Source: Aedes albopictus
Lineage: Eukaryota > Arthropoda > Insecta > Diptera > Culicidae
Direction of reading: 5' to 3'
DNA length: 64,000 nt
Assembly: GCF_035046485.1 (NCBI RefSeq)
Contig: NC_085137.1
Coordinates: forward strand, 446,280,334-446,344,333
Shown here: positions 33,691-48,750 of the stretch, in pieces
How the letters are laid out: every line of letters starts with the position of its first letter
How positions within the stretch are numbered: position 1 is the stretch's first letter
Notes under the pieces: model-generated
What the model saw: only the letters and a program-made list of their open reading frames with translations
The model's database searches: none
What the model was told of the DNA's origin: nothing
Translations under genes and position numbers: made by a program

Positions 33691-33922
33691 CTAACTTTTT
33701 TTGTTTCATTCGTTGTTGAGCTACCGAGCGAGACAGTCGACGATTTCACGCGTCCGGGATTCTCCTCGTTTTTTTTTCAACTCCATTCGTTTTTCCGAGG
33801 TGCAAGTGCAGCAGTGTGCAAGCAGTGGTTATCCCAAGCCGCGCTTGCAAGATTTGTTTCATTGGCAGAGCCATTACCCGTCGAAAAGTGCAGTTTTCCA
33901 GTGAGAGCAGAGAGATCAAATC

Positions 33923-35119
33923 ATGTGTACCCCGTGGCGGTGGTTACCTGCCGCAATGGGTGATGATTATGATAGCGGGGGTACGTCTTACCCCATCAAT
34001 GAGGCCTTGCTGTTGGCTTCGGGTGCACCGATCCAGCAAAATGTGAACTCCTTTAGCACCCCTCAATCTGGCGTTTCTGCAATGGACGCCAATAATACCA
34101 ACGTCCCCCCGCCTCAAGGCCTACCCACCCGACTTTGGCGGGTCATATGTTGTTTTCTTCCGACCCAAAGGCAAACGTTTAAACACTGTTCAAATCAGCA
34201 AGGATCTTCCGTTGTCTCCATTGACATGGTCGGTACAGCTAAACTTCGGGTAACAGTAGGCGACCAAAAACAGGCTAATGAGATTGTGGCCTGTGAGCTA
34301 TTTACGCTTGAGTATCACGTGTACCTTCCAAGCAGCCAGATCGAGATTTCGGGAAAGGTCGCCGAAGGATCTTTGACCTGCGAAACGATCATGCAAGGCT
34401 GTGGTCGTTTCCCTAACCCTTCTCTACCTCCTGTCCAGATACTGGATTGCCGGCAACTGCATTCGGTCTCCCAGGAGGGAGAGAAGAAGGTTTACACATC
34501 ATTTGATGAATTTTGTGTGACCTTCTCCGGATCAGCATTACCAGATCTGCTGGCGATTGGCAAACTTCGGCTACCTGCGAGACTGTAATAAATTGCATCA
34601 ATTGCAAGCAGCTGGCTACACCGCCCAGTACTGCAGCAATAAACCTCGCTGTGCAACATGCGGGGAGAGACATGAGGAGTCCTCATTGAGGACGGTGCGT
34701 GTAAAACGCCTCCCAAGTGTGTTTATTGTGGCAGCGATCGTCCACATGATCTCCCGAAGTACATACAGCGCAAACAACACCAAAAACGATCGTTGCAGCA
34801 GCGTTCAAGGCGAAGCTACGCCGAAATGCTGAGAAAAGCTGCTCCGGTCGTTGATTCGCACAACATCTACTCGTCTTTGTCTCTCGATGATCAGGGCTCT
34901 GACTCTGAGGTCGGGAACGGGGTTCCCTTTGTTTTCAAGGGTGAAACGAGGAAACGGATGAGGCTCCAGAGATCCACCAAAAAATCTCGGAATCTGCCTA
35001 GCAGTGACCCCCATCCCACCGTGATCAATTCTAGGAGTGTTAAGGAAGGCAACAAACGTTCACCTCCTGGATTCAAAATCCAAGATGAACGAGACTTTCC
35101 TTCGCTCCCGGGAACATGA
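33923..35119 (+). pseudogene. LINE ORF1 (gag-like, zinc knuckle), frameshifted
   Basis: The first frame (ATG 33,923 or 33,956) runs to 34,588 with a nucleic-acid-binding gag-like domain (SVVSIDMVGTAKLRVTVGD). Then frame changes give CCHC-like residues (DCNKLHQLQAAGYTAQYC, CATCGERHE) near 34,590-34,690. A final frame, 34,793-35,119, is rich in Arg/Lys/Ser and ends DERDFPSLPGT, a typical LINE ORF1 tail. ORF1 proteins bind the element RNA. At least two frameshifts are present. Confidence 0.7.
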
Positions 35120-35633
35120 AAAATCCCAGATGTTCCAATTTTTTCGACTTCGCAGGCAGAGGGACAGCATTCGGAGAACCAGGTGGTGCTCCGATGTTTA
35201 CGCTTTCTGGTAGACATCATCCTTAACTTCTTCAATGCTTTCGACACAGTGAAGAGTGTTGTCAAAGGTCTTGTGTGGCCCCTATTTTGAAGCAGTTGGC
35301 TTGTAAAATGTCCCTCCGTCCGACTATCGTATCTTTCGATGGCTAATTTAACCACCGAAGTCGAAGGTTCTACACTGGAACTGCCGTAGTATTATACCAA
35401 AATTAGACGTTTTTAAATTTTTACTTAGCAATTAACAATGCGTTGCTTTTGCGTTATCCGAAACATGGCTGATAACCGATGTAACCTTACCATTTTTCCG
35501 ATTTCAACATTATTCGTCTTGATCGGTCCGACTCGTACGGAGTGGAGCTTATAGAGATCAAGAAGCAGCACTCATTTTACAGAGTCGATTTTCATCCGAT
35601 GACAGGAATCGAAGCCGTCGCATATGAGGTGAC

Positions 35634-35863
35634 TGTCGTATTCGAAATATTCTATTATTGTTTACAAAAATAAAATTATTATTCTACCTCGACCGTTCTT
35701 CGTAACACTCGTCATAAAACTGAAGGGAAATTTCTTTCGATCCGTTCGCTTCTTTTTTCTTCCATTGAGTTCATTTCAGTATCTGTCATCAATACACACT
35801 CAACGTAAACTACGTAAAGGTGATTCGATTTTACTCAATTCTATTCGGCTCGTATTCACTACA
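35634..35863 (+). repeat. Left LTR, 230 bp
   Basis: Direct copy of 39,150-39,379; starts TG, ends CA; contains AATAAA near 35,670. Confidence 0.9.
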
Positions 35864-35903
35864 TTCGCCTTCTTCTCTACTCTTGTGACGATAGAATGAA
35901 AAA

Positions 35904-39120
<3,217 letters not shown>

Positions 39121-39149
39121 TAAATCACATTTCACTACCGATTGCGCCA

Positions 39150-39379
39150 TGTCGTATTCGAAATATTCTATTATTGTTTACAAAAATAAAATTATTATTC
39201 TACCTCGACCGTTCTTCGTAACACTCGTCATAAAACTGAAGGGAAATTTCTTTCGATCCGTTCGCTTCTTTTTTCTTCCATTGAGTTCATTTCAGTATCT
39301 GTCATCAATACACACTCAACGTAAACTACGTAAAGGTGATTCGATTTTACTCAATTCTATTCGGCTCGTATTCACTACA
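39150..39379 (+). repeat. Right LTR, 230 bp
   Basis: Matches the left LTR base for base as far as I can read; followed by target copy GTGAC. Confidence 0.9.
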
Positions 39380-40797
39380 GTGACTATCCGAGGTAAAACC
39401 CTCAGTATTGCCTCCATATATCTACCACCGAGAACCGTGGTATCTCGTAGGGATCTCGTCCACATCTACTCGGTTATGCCCGAGCTTCGGCTGCTCATGA
39501 GGGATTTCAACTCCCATGGTACAGGCTGGGGGGAGCTGTACGATGACAGCCGTTCAACTTTGATATATGACCTCTGCGACGACTTCAATTGACAATTTCG
39601 AACACCGGAGAAGTTACGCGAGCGGCGCCTTCAGCAAAATATGGCAGTCCTAGAGACAGCCGATAAGACCTATCAATCTGTTCGAGCTCACTATCGCTGG
39701 AGTGCACATGGAGGGTTATCAGCATCCCCATGGTAGTGATCACCTTCCGATCGTTGTTTCTATTTCCAATGGTTCACGTCAACCTCCATCTATCGACATT
39801 TCCTACGACCTCACGAAACACATTGACTGGGGGAAGTACGCGGAAGCAACCATCGACGGTGAGCAATCGGTAGAAGTCCTACCACCGCGGGAAGTGTATC
39901 GGTTTCTATCAGAACTGATCATCAGTAGCGCGCTTCAGGCACAATGTCGACCAGTGTCAGATCCGTCGGTTCGCAGGAAACCTCCCAATCCGTGGTGGGA
40001 TAGCGAGTGTACGGAAATCTATCGCGAGAAATCCGCGGCGTTCAAAGCGTTTCGGAAACGCGGTTCGGTCGAAAACTTTAAGCGGTACACTTCCCTTGAA
40101 AGCAAGTTTAAGAATTTGGTCAAGGCGAAGAAAAGCGGTTATTGGCGTTGGTTCGTCGAGGGTTTGTCGCGCGAGACATCGATGAGAACTCTTTGGAACG
40201 TCGGGAGAAGAATGCGTAACGCGTCGTCGGTAAACGAGGATCGAGAAAGCTCTCCTCGGTGGATTCTCAAGTTCGCAAAAAAAGTTTGTCCAGATTCCGT
40301 ACCCGTGCAGCGAATAATTCGTAACGTTTCCGAAGATAGGGATGACACGGATAGGTCGTTTTCGATGGTGGAATTCTCACTTGCTCTCCTTTCATGTAAC
40401 AATTCTGCTCCAGGGATGGATCGAATCAAGTTCAACTTGCTTAAAAACCTCCCTGACGTCGCTAAGAGGCGCTTGTTGAACTTGTTCAGTCAGTTCCTGG
40501 ATAACAACATCGTTCCGGATGATTGGAGACAAGTGAGAGTGATAACTCTTCAAAAACCCGGGAAACCCGCGTCTGATCATATTTCGTACCGTCCAATCAC
40601 GATGTTGTCTTGTCTACGGAAGTTGTTGGAGAAGATGATTCTCTTTCGACTGGACAAATGGGTTGAATCGAATGGCATGTTGTCAGATACACAGTTTGGT
40701 TTCCGCAGAGGCAAAGGGACGAACGACTGTCTTGCGTTACTTACTTCAGCAATTCCCCAGTCAACCAGTGATCGTATAAGATGTTGCACAAGATGTT
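39380..40797 (+). pseudogene. LINE ORF2: endonuclease and N-terminal RT, broken
   Basis: 39,380-39,592 encodes the APE-type endonuclease core (TIRGKTLSIASIYLPP, LLMRDFNSHGTGW; the usual GDFN is RDFN here). After a frame change, 39,702-40,797 gives GSDHLPIVVS (endonuclease SDH motif), a linker with PWWDSEC, and the RT start: SAPGMDRIKFNLLKNLP, LQKPGKPASDHISYRPITML, DTQFGFRRGKGTNDC. The catalytic FADD block and everything after it are missing. I-superfamily by appearance. Confidence 0.8.
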
Positions 40798-40799
40798 AA

Positions 40800-41331
40800 A
40801 CTGGAGGCGATATACGTACATTTAACGGATCTATGACATTTGGTCGAAAGACATTTGGTCGAATGACGTTTAGTCGAATCATTTCTGGCTCGCGTTGAGT
40901 TCAATTGCAATACTGCGCCAAAGAACAGCCTATGTTTGAAAGAAGGAAAAATCTCTGTAGAAAAAGTCTGCAGTAGGCTGCGGCTTATTTTTCAAAAGTT
41001 GTTGAAACCTGGAATTCGTAAGCTCTTTTGGATTCAAATGACACAAACAGAGAAAGCTCTGAGTTTAAGCCAAAAATATTGAGATTCAGAGGTCGCGCAA
41101 TCGCTTCAAAGTCGAATTTTTGAGTAATAAAAAGGCGTTTTCACTTCAAGTGCCATAACTTTCACAATTTTCAACCGATTTTCAATCTTTGTTTTATGAA
41201 TTTCTCACAAATTAAATTTCAAATGAACTCGTAGAACATATTTTTTTTCCAAAATCACGCAAAATATGAGGTTTTGAAGATTTAATTCATTTTTTTCTTC
41301 TTTTTACAAAAAAATTTAAGAGTCCTATTAA
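40800..41331. other. Intergenic; short FCGAATG-type repeat at 40,835-40,885
   Basis: A run of ACATTTGGTCGAATGACG-like words resembles the ends of the insertion at 58,199-58,510. The remainder is AT-rich without a gene. Confidence 0.45.
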
Positions 41332-41351
41332 AGGCCCATATAGCCGAGGCG
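41332..41351 (+). mobile_element. 5' head of Feilai-like SINE, copy 3 (split)
   Basis: GCCCATATAGCCGAGGCGG is the SINE head; it stops where the RTE LINE starts and resumes at 42,597 after a repeated TAGCCGAGGCGG. Confidence 0.85.
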
Positions 41352-42596
41352 GTTTCATCGACGGCCGGTCGACAACGGACCAGATCTTCACCGTACGGCA
41401 AATCCTCCAGAAATGCCGTGAATACCAGGTCCCAACGCACCACCTGTTCATCGACTTCAAAGCGGCATACGACAGTATCGACCGCACAGAGCTATGGAAA
41501 ATTATGGACGAGAACAGCTTTCCCGGGAAGCTGACTAGACTGATAAGAGCAACGATGGACGGTGTGCAGAACAGCGTAAGGATTTCGGGTGAGCTATCCA
41601 GTTCATTTGAATCTCGACGGGGACTACGACAAGGTGATGGACTTTCCTGCCTACTATTCAACATCGCCCTGGAAGGTGTTATGCGACGAGCCGGGCTCAA
41701 CAGCCGGGGTACGATCTTCACGAAATCCAGCCAATTTGTTACGATCTTCACGAAATCCAGCCAATTTGTCTGTTTTGCGGATGACATGGATATTATTGCC
41801 AGAACATTTGGAACGGTGGCAGAACTGTACACCCGCCTGAAACGTGAAGCAGCAAAGGTCGGACTGGTGGTGAATGCGGCTAAGACAAAGTACATGCTGG
41901 TAGGTGGGACTGAGCGAGACAGGACAAGCCTTGGCAGCAATGTTACGATAGACGGGGATACTTTCGAGGTGGTAGAAGAATTCGTCTACCTCGGTTCCTT
42001 GCTAACGGCTGACAATAACGTGAGCCGTGAAATACGAAGGCGCATCATCAGTGGAAGTCGTGCCTACTATGGGCTCCAGAAGAAACTGCGGTCAAAAAAG
42101 ATTCACCCCCGCACCAAATGTACCATGTACAAGACGTTAATAAGACCGGTGGTTCTCTACGGACACGAGACATGGACGATGCTCGAGGAGGACCTGCAAG
42201 CACTCGGAGTTTTCGAGCGACGGGTGCTAAGGACGATTTTCGGCGGTGTGCAGGAGAACGGTGTGTGGCGGAGAAGAATGAACCACGAGCTCGCTGCACT
42301 TTACGGCGAACCCAGCATCCAGAAGGTGGCCAAAGCCGGAAGGATACGGTGGGCAGGGCATGTTGCAAGAATGCCGGACAACAACCCTGCAAAGCTGGTG
42401 TTTGCAACTGATCCGGTTGGCACAAGAAGGCGTGGAGCGCAGAGAGCACGATGGGCGGACCAGGTGGAGCGTGATCTGGCGAGTGTTGGGCGTGACCGAG
42501 GATGGAGAGCTGCAGCTGCAAATCGAGTATTATGGCGGCAAATTGTTGATTCAGTATTATCATGAATTTGATGTGAACTAAATAAATGAAATGAAT
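41352..42596 (+). mobile_element. 5'-truncated RTE (JAM1-like) LINE in a SINE
   Basis: An RTE-type RT fragment and short 3' UTR ending AAATAAATGAAATGA, flanked by a 12-bp target duplication TAGCCGAGGCGG taken from the SINE's A-box region (41,340-41,351; 42,597-42,608). Confidence 0.85.
41353..42565 (+). pseudogene. RTE reverse transcriptase fragment (RT to C-terminus)
   Basis: Open without a stop from IDGRSTTDQIFTVRQIL through IDFKAAYDSIDR (first catalytic Asp), SFESRRGLRQGDGLSCLLFN, VCFADDMDIIART (FADD), VNAAKTKYMLVGG and the C-terminal LYGHETWTM, FERRVLRTIFGGVQ, WAGHVARM blocks. It ends at TAA-like sequence near 42,563. The endonuclease and N-terminal RT are missing. An exact 30-bp tandem duplication (about 41,710-41,769) repeats TIFTKSSQFV just before FADD. 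This is a good match to RTE elements known from Aedes (JAM1); a dead-on-arrival 5' truncation. Confidence 0.88.
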
Positions 42597-42909
42597 AGCC
42601 GAGGCGGTAAACGCACGGGTATTCAGCATGACCATGCTGAGGGTGACGGGTTCGATTCCCGGTCGGTCCAGGATCTTTTCGTAAAGGAAATTTCCTTGAC
42701 TTCCTTGGGCATAGAGTATCTTCGTGCCTGCCACACGATATACGCATGCAAAATGGTCATTGGCAGAGGAAGCTCTCAGTTAATAACTGTGGAAGTGCTC
42801 ATAGAACACTAAGCTAAGAAGCAGGCTTTGTCCCAATGAGGACGTTACGTCAAGAAGAAGAAGAAGAAGAAGAAGAAGAAGAAGAAGAAGGAGAAGAAGA
42901 AGAAGAAGA
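42597..42909 (+). mobile_element. Body and (AAG)n tail of Feilai-like SINE, copy 3
   Basis: From TAGCCGAGGCGG through B box GGTTCGATTCC to GGACGTTACGTC, then (AAG)n at 42,852-42,909. ATTAAA occurs just before the SINE head (41,325-41,331) and just after the tail, a possible SINE target duplication. Confidence 0.88.
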
Positions 42910-43660
42910 TTAAAATTCCAATTTTGGTGATTATTGATTATGATTAATGATTAATTTGATTTTTAGAATGATTATAGATTATGATTAATGATTAAAATTA
43001 GTTTTATCTGTGATTATTGATTATGGTTAATGATTAAAAATGGACATTGATTTAAAATCATGATTAATCATGATTAATCAATCGCAAAAAACTGGAAATG
43101 ATTAAAATATATTTATTGTTTTACATGTTTTGGAAGTTTCAAAAGTAAAAGGTAACTCTGTCCGGGAGATTTTTGAAAAAAAGAAACATAAATTATATTA
43201 TTTAGAACAGCATTTAAACTAATTTAAATTGGATCATATATTTTATATGATGAATTATTATTGGTGATGAATGATTAATGATTAATTAATATTTTTTCTT
43301 ATGATTATGATTACTGATTAATGTTTAGATTGCAAAAACAGTGTGATTAAGATTGATGATTAATGATTAAATGAGATTTTTTTGTGATTATGATCAATGA
43401 TTTTGATTAATCTTAACATAGGCGCCAACTTGTGACGTAGTTGGGGGGGGCGAAGCTTTCCAAAATTGGACAATAGTCAACTTTTTTCAGCTCAATGTGC
43501 TAGTTTTTACGTGAATATGACTAAATCAGATAAACTGCGTCAATATTTTTCGAATTTCATTGATTTCGAGAGGCCTCGCCCCCCCCCAACTACGTCACAA
43601 GTTGGCGCGTATGAATCTTAATCATTAATCATTATTAAATGTATGATTAATCATTAACGC
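42910..43660. repeat. Low-complexity TGATTA-rich tract with an inserted MITE
   Basis: Irregular TGATTAATGATTA words on both sides of the MITE at 43,421-43,608; no coding content. Confidence 0.8.
43421..43608. mobile_element. GGCGCCAACTTGTGACGTAG MITE, copy 1
   Basis: Inverted ends GCGCCAACTTGTGACGTAGT followed by G-run/C-run arms. A second copy is at 57,439-57,656. Confidence 0.85.
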
Positions 43661-44555
43661 TCTGCTTGAGACGCAGAATCTGAAAACCTTTTCCACTTTC
43701 TAATCGCAATTTCCACGCTTTGTTTGGGAACCACTGATGTTGTAACACCAGTTTATTGTTATAAATGTAATGTATATGCTCTTGAGACGCAGAATCCGAA
43801 AGAAACCTCACCGTCTCCTGGAAATCGGATCTTGAGTAGTTCGCGTGGCCCACCACCAAATATGGAAAACATATTGCATCGGTTGTTCACGAACTTCTAG
43901 CACCCTTAGCTACGCCTATGAAGCGTAAAGTGGGGGAGCGCTATTTGGGAGATAGTGCGTAACCCGGGGGGAAGGGAGGGGGGTTTAAAATTGAGTTTAG
44001 CGCCAGCAAAGTGATCGTAAATTAAGGTTTTAGTGTATATAAGGGTCCTCCAGACTGTCAATCTCGTCATGTCTCTGAAGAGTGCTAGGGGATGGACTAG
44101 CAAGGGGAATGTCACTAATCATTGTACACACCCCACAGAATGTATGAAATTCACACGTTGGGAACCGAATTCCATAATCTATTATACGTCTGTCTCCTTT
44201 ACTTTTTTCTAAAAAATTTGGTCAGAAATTTCATTTGAAGACAGGAGCTACATTTTTACGAAAATGACAATTATTGTTTTCATTTGGAACCAGATCATTC
44301 TCTCCGGACCCGTTATGATAAAAAATATAGCTATTTTAGCTATATCATTAGCAAGATCTTGCTCTGTAATGGTCAGTCCAAGACAAGGAATGCATTCGGA
44401 ATGTTTTGATTTACACTTTCCAGCAAATTGAGATGAGTTGAAATGATGGTTTGAACATTTCTACTATATATTTGTTTTCTAAACTCCATAAAAATCCGTT
44501 TCATTTAGTCAAAATCCATTTATTAGGGCGAAATATTTTAAATTTGATAAAAAGT
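43661..44555. other. Intergenic, no gene recognised
   Basis: The phrase GAGACGCAGAATC occurs twice (about 43,668 and 43,787), and there is a G-rich patch at 43,930-43,985. Nothing codes convincingly. Confidence 0.4.
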
Positions 44556-44775
44556 AAGGTACACCGGGGCAAGTTGAAACGGGTGGGGCAAGATGAAACA
44601 GCGGGTTAACATAATGTTTTGTAATGGTGACAAACAATTTGATTGCCATAACTCACAGTTTTGGATCCAAACAATCTTTTAGCGAAAGAAAAAAAATCCA
44701 AATTGCATTGAAATCTATTTCAAAACTTCGCGTTTCATCTTGCCCCACCCGTTTCAACTTGCCCCGGTGTACCTT
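44556..44775. mobile_element. Palindromic MITE, ~220 bp, ACACCGGGGCAAGTTG ends
   Basis: AAGGTACACCGGGGCAAGTT and its exact inverse close the element; the inner arms repeat GGGTGGGGCAAGATGAAAC inversely. Confidence 0.88.
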
Positions 44776-44938
44776 AACGGAATAATAAATCACAAACTTC
44801 GTTTAGTTGAATTTCGCAAATTTTTGTTTCTAGGTGTAATTTGCGAATCATTCGGGATATCGCACGCCCTTAGGTATTGTCATAGGGAATTTCGTTCAAG
44901 AAATCTGAACTCATAAATAAATCAATGATTATGTATTA

Positions 44939-46124
44939 GGCCTGTCCAGATTTCAAAAATGTTCTCTGATTCTCAAGTCCACCCCCATATTTTGATTGGC
45001 ATCCTAAAAGAAGTAACTGGTCAAAATTTCAGCCAAATCCATTGAAATTAAGAGGTGCATCAAATCAATTTTGTGTTTTTCGACTATTTTTGAACTTCAA
45101 AAAATCATAACTACACTAAAACTTGTCAAAACTTAATTCTTTTGGCAGAAATTGAAAGCTATACTTGTTTGCTACAACTTCTCCGAACAACGTGTGCCAA
45201 TAAAATTGAAGGAAACATGTGTAATTATCACATTTGTGATCAGAAAAACCTTAAAAAGTTGATTTTTTGATAGATTTTGTTCTGGAACACCCTAATATAC
45301 GTAATAAGTTTGATATTTTAAAACGGCATCATATTCTCTCATGTTTTTGGGTTATTTGCTTCTTTGACACCAATGTTGTAGGAGTTGAGCAAAAATTACT
45401 AAAATTCACGAAAGCCAAATGTGGCCTAAAAACTAGCTTTTCGGGTGCAATCACGTTTTGGCGCGCAAAAAGTGGCATCGCGTCAGCACTGATATGATAG
45501 CCAACACCTGTCATCACGCTTGTTTGTTATCACCCGTGGTAGGGGGTAGCCAAGGCAAACTACAAGGAAGCAAAGCTACTACGCTCTGTACAATTTCGCG
45601 CAACAGCGTGATTGCCTCCAAAAAGCTAGTTTTTAGGCCAGATTTGGCTTTCCCGAATTTTAATATTTTTTGCTCAACTCCTACAGCATTGGTGTCAAAG
45701 AAGCAAATAACCCAAAAACATGAGAGAATATGATGTCGTTTTAAAATATCAAACATATGACATATATTAGGGTGTTCCAGAACGAAATCTATCAAAAAAT
45801 CAACTTTTTAAGGTTTTTCTGATCACAAATGTGATAATTACACATGTTTCCTTCAATTTTATTGGCACACGTTGTTCGGAGAAGTTGTAGCAAACAAGTA
45901 TAGCTTTCAATTTCTGTCGAAAGAATTAAGTTTTGACAAGTTTTAGTGTAGTTATGATTTTTTGAAGTTCAAAAATAGTCGAAAAACACAAAATTGATTT
46001 GATGCACCTCTTAATTTCAATGGATTTGGCTGAAATTTTGACCAGTTACTTCTTTTAGGATGCCAATCAAAATATGGGGGTGGACTTGAGAATCAGAGAA
46101 CATTTTTGAAAAGCTGGACAGGCC
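44939..46124. mobile_element. Foldback element with ~520-bp arms
   Basis: Left arm 44,939-45,457 and right arm 45,606-46,124 are highly similar inverse copies beginning GGCCTGTCCAG. Direct repeats TATTA flank it (44,934-44,938; 46,125-46,129). The ~150-bp centre is unrelated. No coding sequence; mirror ORFs of 76-93 codons are side effects of the palindrome. Confidence 0.88.
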
Positions 46125-46229
46125 TATTATGTATATCCAAGTATTACTTTAGTTATGTTTCTCTTAATAGACTAGTTGTCAATTTCATTGACAATAAAGA
46201 AACCAAAGCGGCAACCCTGCATTTCGAGC

Positions 46230-47200
46230 GACGGAATTTTGATTTGGTGATTTGTGGAGAGAACGAGAGAACGGATCGTATCGGCGACTAATTTACGACA
46301 ATTCCCAGGCTTGAAGAAATACGGCGCGCATTAACAAACCATAAATGGGGAAATCGAGCCTCATTCGCGGGATGGTGGAAATTTCTCCCAATTTGCCATT
46401 GTAAATCTTCCAAGATGACTGGATTTTGATAAACAGCATGCTTTGGCGTTCCGGCGATGGTGGTGGCGGCGTCAACGATATCCGATAGTTTCGGTGCGGT
46501 GTATACGTTTAGTGGGGAGCCGTTTGTAGCTGCTGCCGGGAAGATGGGGCGATAACGATTTATTGAAATCATGGGACCGCGTGTAGCTTCGGTGCAGCTG
46601 TGCTTAATCCAAATTGAATACACATGCTTTGCATAATCATCAGTCAAGTGTGTTGCTTTGGAAGATGGATACGGGGAGTTGCTAGAAAGTCACTCTGTTC
46701 GTCGGTCGTTTCCTTAGTCCCGGTTGGAATGGGATCGATGACCTGGTGTTGAACAGCCGTACTTGCATGCTCTTACAATAGGTGGGCATTTCCAGCGAGA
46801 AGACAACGCACTCATTCTAGCGATACAATTAATTATCATCAGGTTTCTGGAACATTAGTCACTGTGAGCACATGTGGTCGCTCGAGTCTAGCAGGAAGCT
46901 TGGCCATTTGCCACTATGCTATCAGTGCCTTTTCAATCTCGGTTTCTATACACCGAACAATGTCCATTCGGTGGGGAGCACTGGAAATCTGCGACTCCTA
47001 AAGGTGCTGAAATCACTTATCACAAATCACATCATTTCACCCAGCTCCGGACATAGAACTCTCGTCCACTCTCTTCGCAGTGCTCGAGATAACACCGAAA
47101 CAAATTACCAGCCCACTACTGGTGCCATTTTCCAGCTATAAGCTGATGGAGCGGTAGGTATTAGATGTCACTGGTTCCATTTGCGTGAGCAGTGAACACC
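46230..47200. other. GC-richer non-repeat segment with uncertain coding potential
   Basis: The base composition is more balanced than the surroundings, and no match to repeats elsewhere in the window was seen. A minus-strand frame (about 46,690-46,288) is open for about 130 codons (for example GTPKHAVYQNPVILEDLQW) but lacks a clear ATG and a recognised domain. It could be an exon, a decayed gene or chance. Confidence 0.25.
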
Positions 47201-47559
47201 AAACGACGACACCATCAGGTTCTGCTAGCAAACTTCAAGAGGGTAAAGTAATTTGAAAACCCAACCGCAGTGGTGGTTCGGAATTTATACGGCAAATTGC
47301 AATTATATATTGCAAACATATAAATTTCATCTGGGAGAGGTGTATACATTAACGACGATTTCTACACCCACGCATTTGGCGTTGAAAGAAAAGAAGAATG
47401 TGATGAAGTGTTGGTTTGATTAAGTACCTATTATGAGATTGCTCGAGGTTTTAGATGCTAGGAAAGCTTTTATATCATGCTCTTATAGGGCACTGTACGC
47501 TGTGGTGGAAAAAAAATCAAAGTATTTGCCGTTTCGTGGCTATGTTCTTTACGATTTGG

Positions 47560-48560
47560 ACTTAAAACGACATTCAGGAATCCCTGAAGGAATTCTTAGA
47601 GGAGTCGCGGACGGAGTTCCTGGGGGAAGCTTGGGAAGAATTCATAAAAAAACATTTCTGAAAGAACTTCTCTGGATGATTTCTGGAAGTACCTTCTGAA
47701 AGAAATTCGAAGAGGACTCTTCTGGAGGGATTTCAGAAGGAACTTCTGGAGGAATCCCAGAGAAATCCCAGTGGAATTCCTAAAACGATCCCTAGAGAAA
47801 TTCCTGGTGTAATATCAAAAGAAAATCCTGAGGAAACGCTAGGAGGAAGTATTGAAATCCGTGATGGATCTCCTGGAGGATTACTAAAAGGAACTACTGG
47901 AGGTATCCCAGAAGGGATTCCAAGAGGAATCACAGAAGAACCCAGCAAGGAATTCCTTGAGGTATTTTAAAAAGATCTCCTAAATAATGATTGTTATCAG
48001 TTTTGAACCTATAAATTCCGCCCTATGTTGCTTATCCTTTAACAGATACGCGTATTTCGACTACCAATTGTAATCTTCATCAGTGTTAGTTATCCACAGT
48101 AAATAATTCGAAGAGGGTATTCTGCTAAGGGAGTTCGAAAAGTCGGAACAAGATATTAAATAAAACCCAGAAGGGACTGGATGAATCTCAAAACTTATGG
48201 GCAATTCTTAGAATGAATTCCAGAAAAAAAAAATCCAAATAGGCTTTTTGAAGAAGTTTTGGATGGAATTCCTACAAGACTTCCGGTAGGAATTTCAGAA
48301 TGTTTCTCAGAATGAATAATATATGAGCGAAGATAAGAAGGAATTCTTTCGGAAGGCACTTGTAGAGGAATGCATTTTTCATCTGTTAGAAATTCCAGTT
48401 GCATTCCTGAAAAAAAAATCAGAAGGAACTTATGGTGTTACTTCTGAATAAAACCGTGGAAATTCTGAATAAAACCGTTTCAAAAAAAAAACTGCTAAAG
48501 GAATGCATTAAAGAACCCCAGGAGGAATTTAAGAAGCAATTCCTGGTTAACTTTAGAATA
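47560..48560. repeat. Degenerate GGAATTCC-type array (A-rich on this strand)
   Basis: Words such as GGAATTCCTAGAGGAATT and AGAAGGAACTTCTGGAGG with irregular spacing. Complementary in style to 24,150-25,120. It is interrupted at 47,985-48,120 by PLE-like sequence with a hammerhead. Confidence 0.75.
48040..48088 (-). ncRNA. Complete hammerhead ribozyme
   Basis: Minus strand, 5' to 3': stem I TAACA (48,088-48,084); core CTGATGA (48,083-48,077); extra A; stem II GATTAC (48,075-48,070), loop AATTG, GTAGTC (48,064-48,059), six pairs with one G-U; GAAA (48,058-48,055); palindromic stem III ATACGCGTAT; cleavage C (48,045); closing TGTTA (48,044-48,040) pairing with stem I. All invariant core bases are present. 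The setting suggests a relic of a Penelope-like or retrozyme-like terminal repeat. Activity is a prediction. Confidence 0.75.
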
Positions 48561-48750
48561 AAAATTTTTACTCTCTTGTATTTTTATTTTGAAATTATGA
48601 TAAGCTTATTCACTTCAAATAACATAATGCAACATAATGGTTCGGACTAAAACTAACCATGACCCAGTAGCTAAACCATGCATTAAGCATTACCCTCAAA
48701 GCCCTTTTGTGCACCTAGGACACCTAGGATTCAGTAACGCTTCGATCGTA

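Noticed and set aside
45267..45795. Mirror ORFs beginning MIDFVLEHPNI on both strands
   Set aside because: They arise from the palindromic arms of the foldback element.
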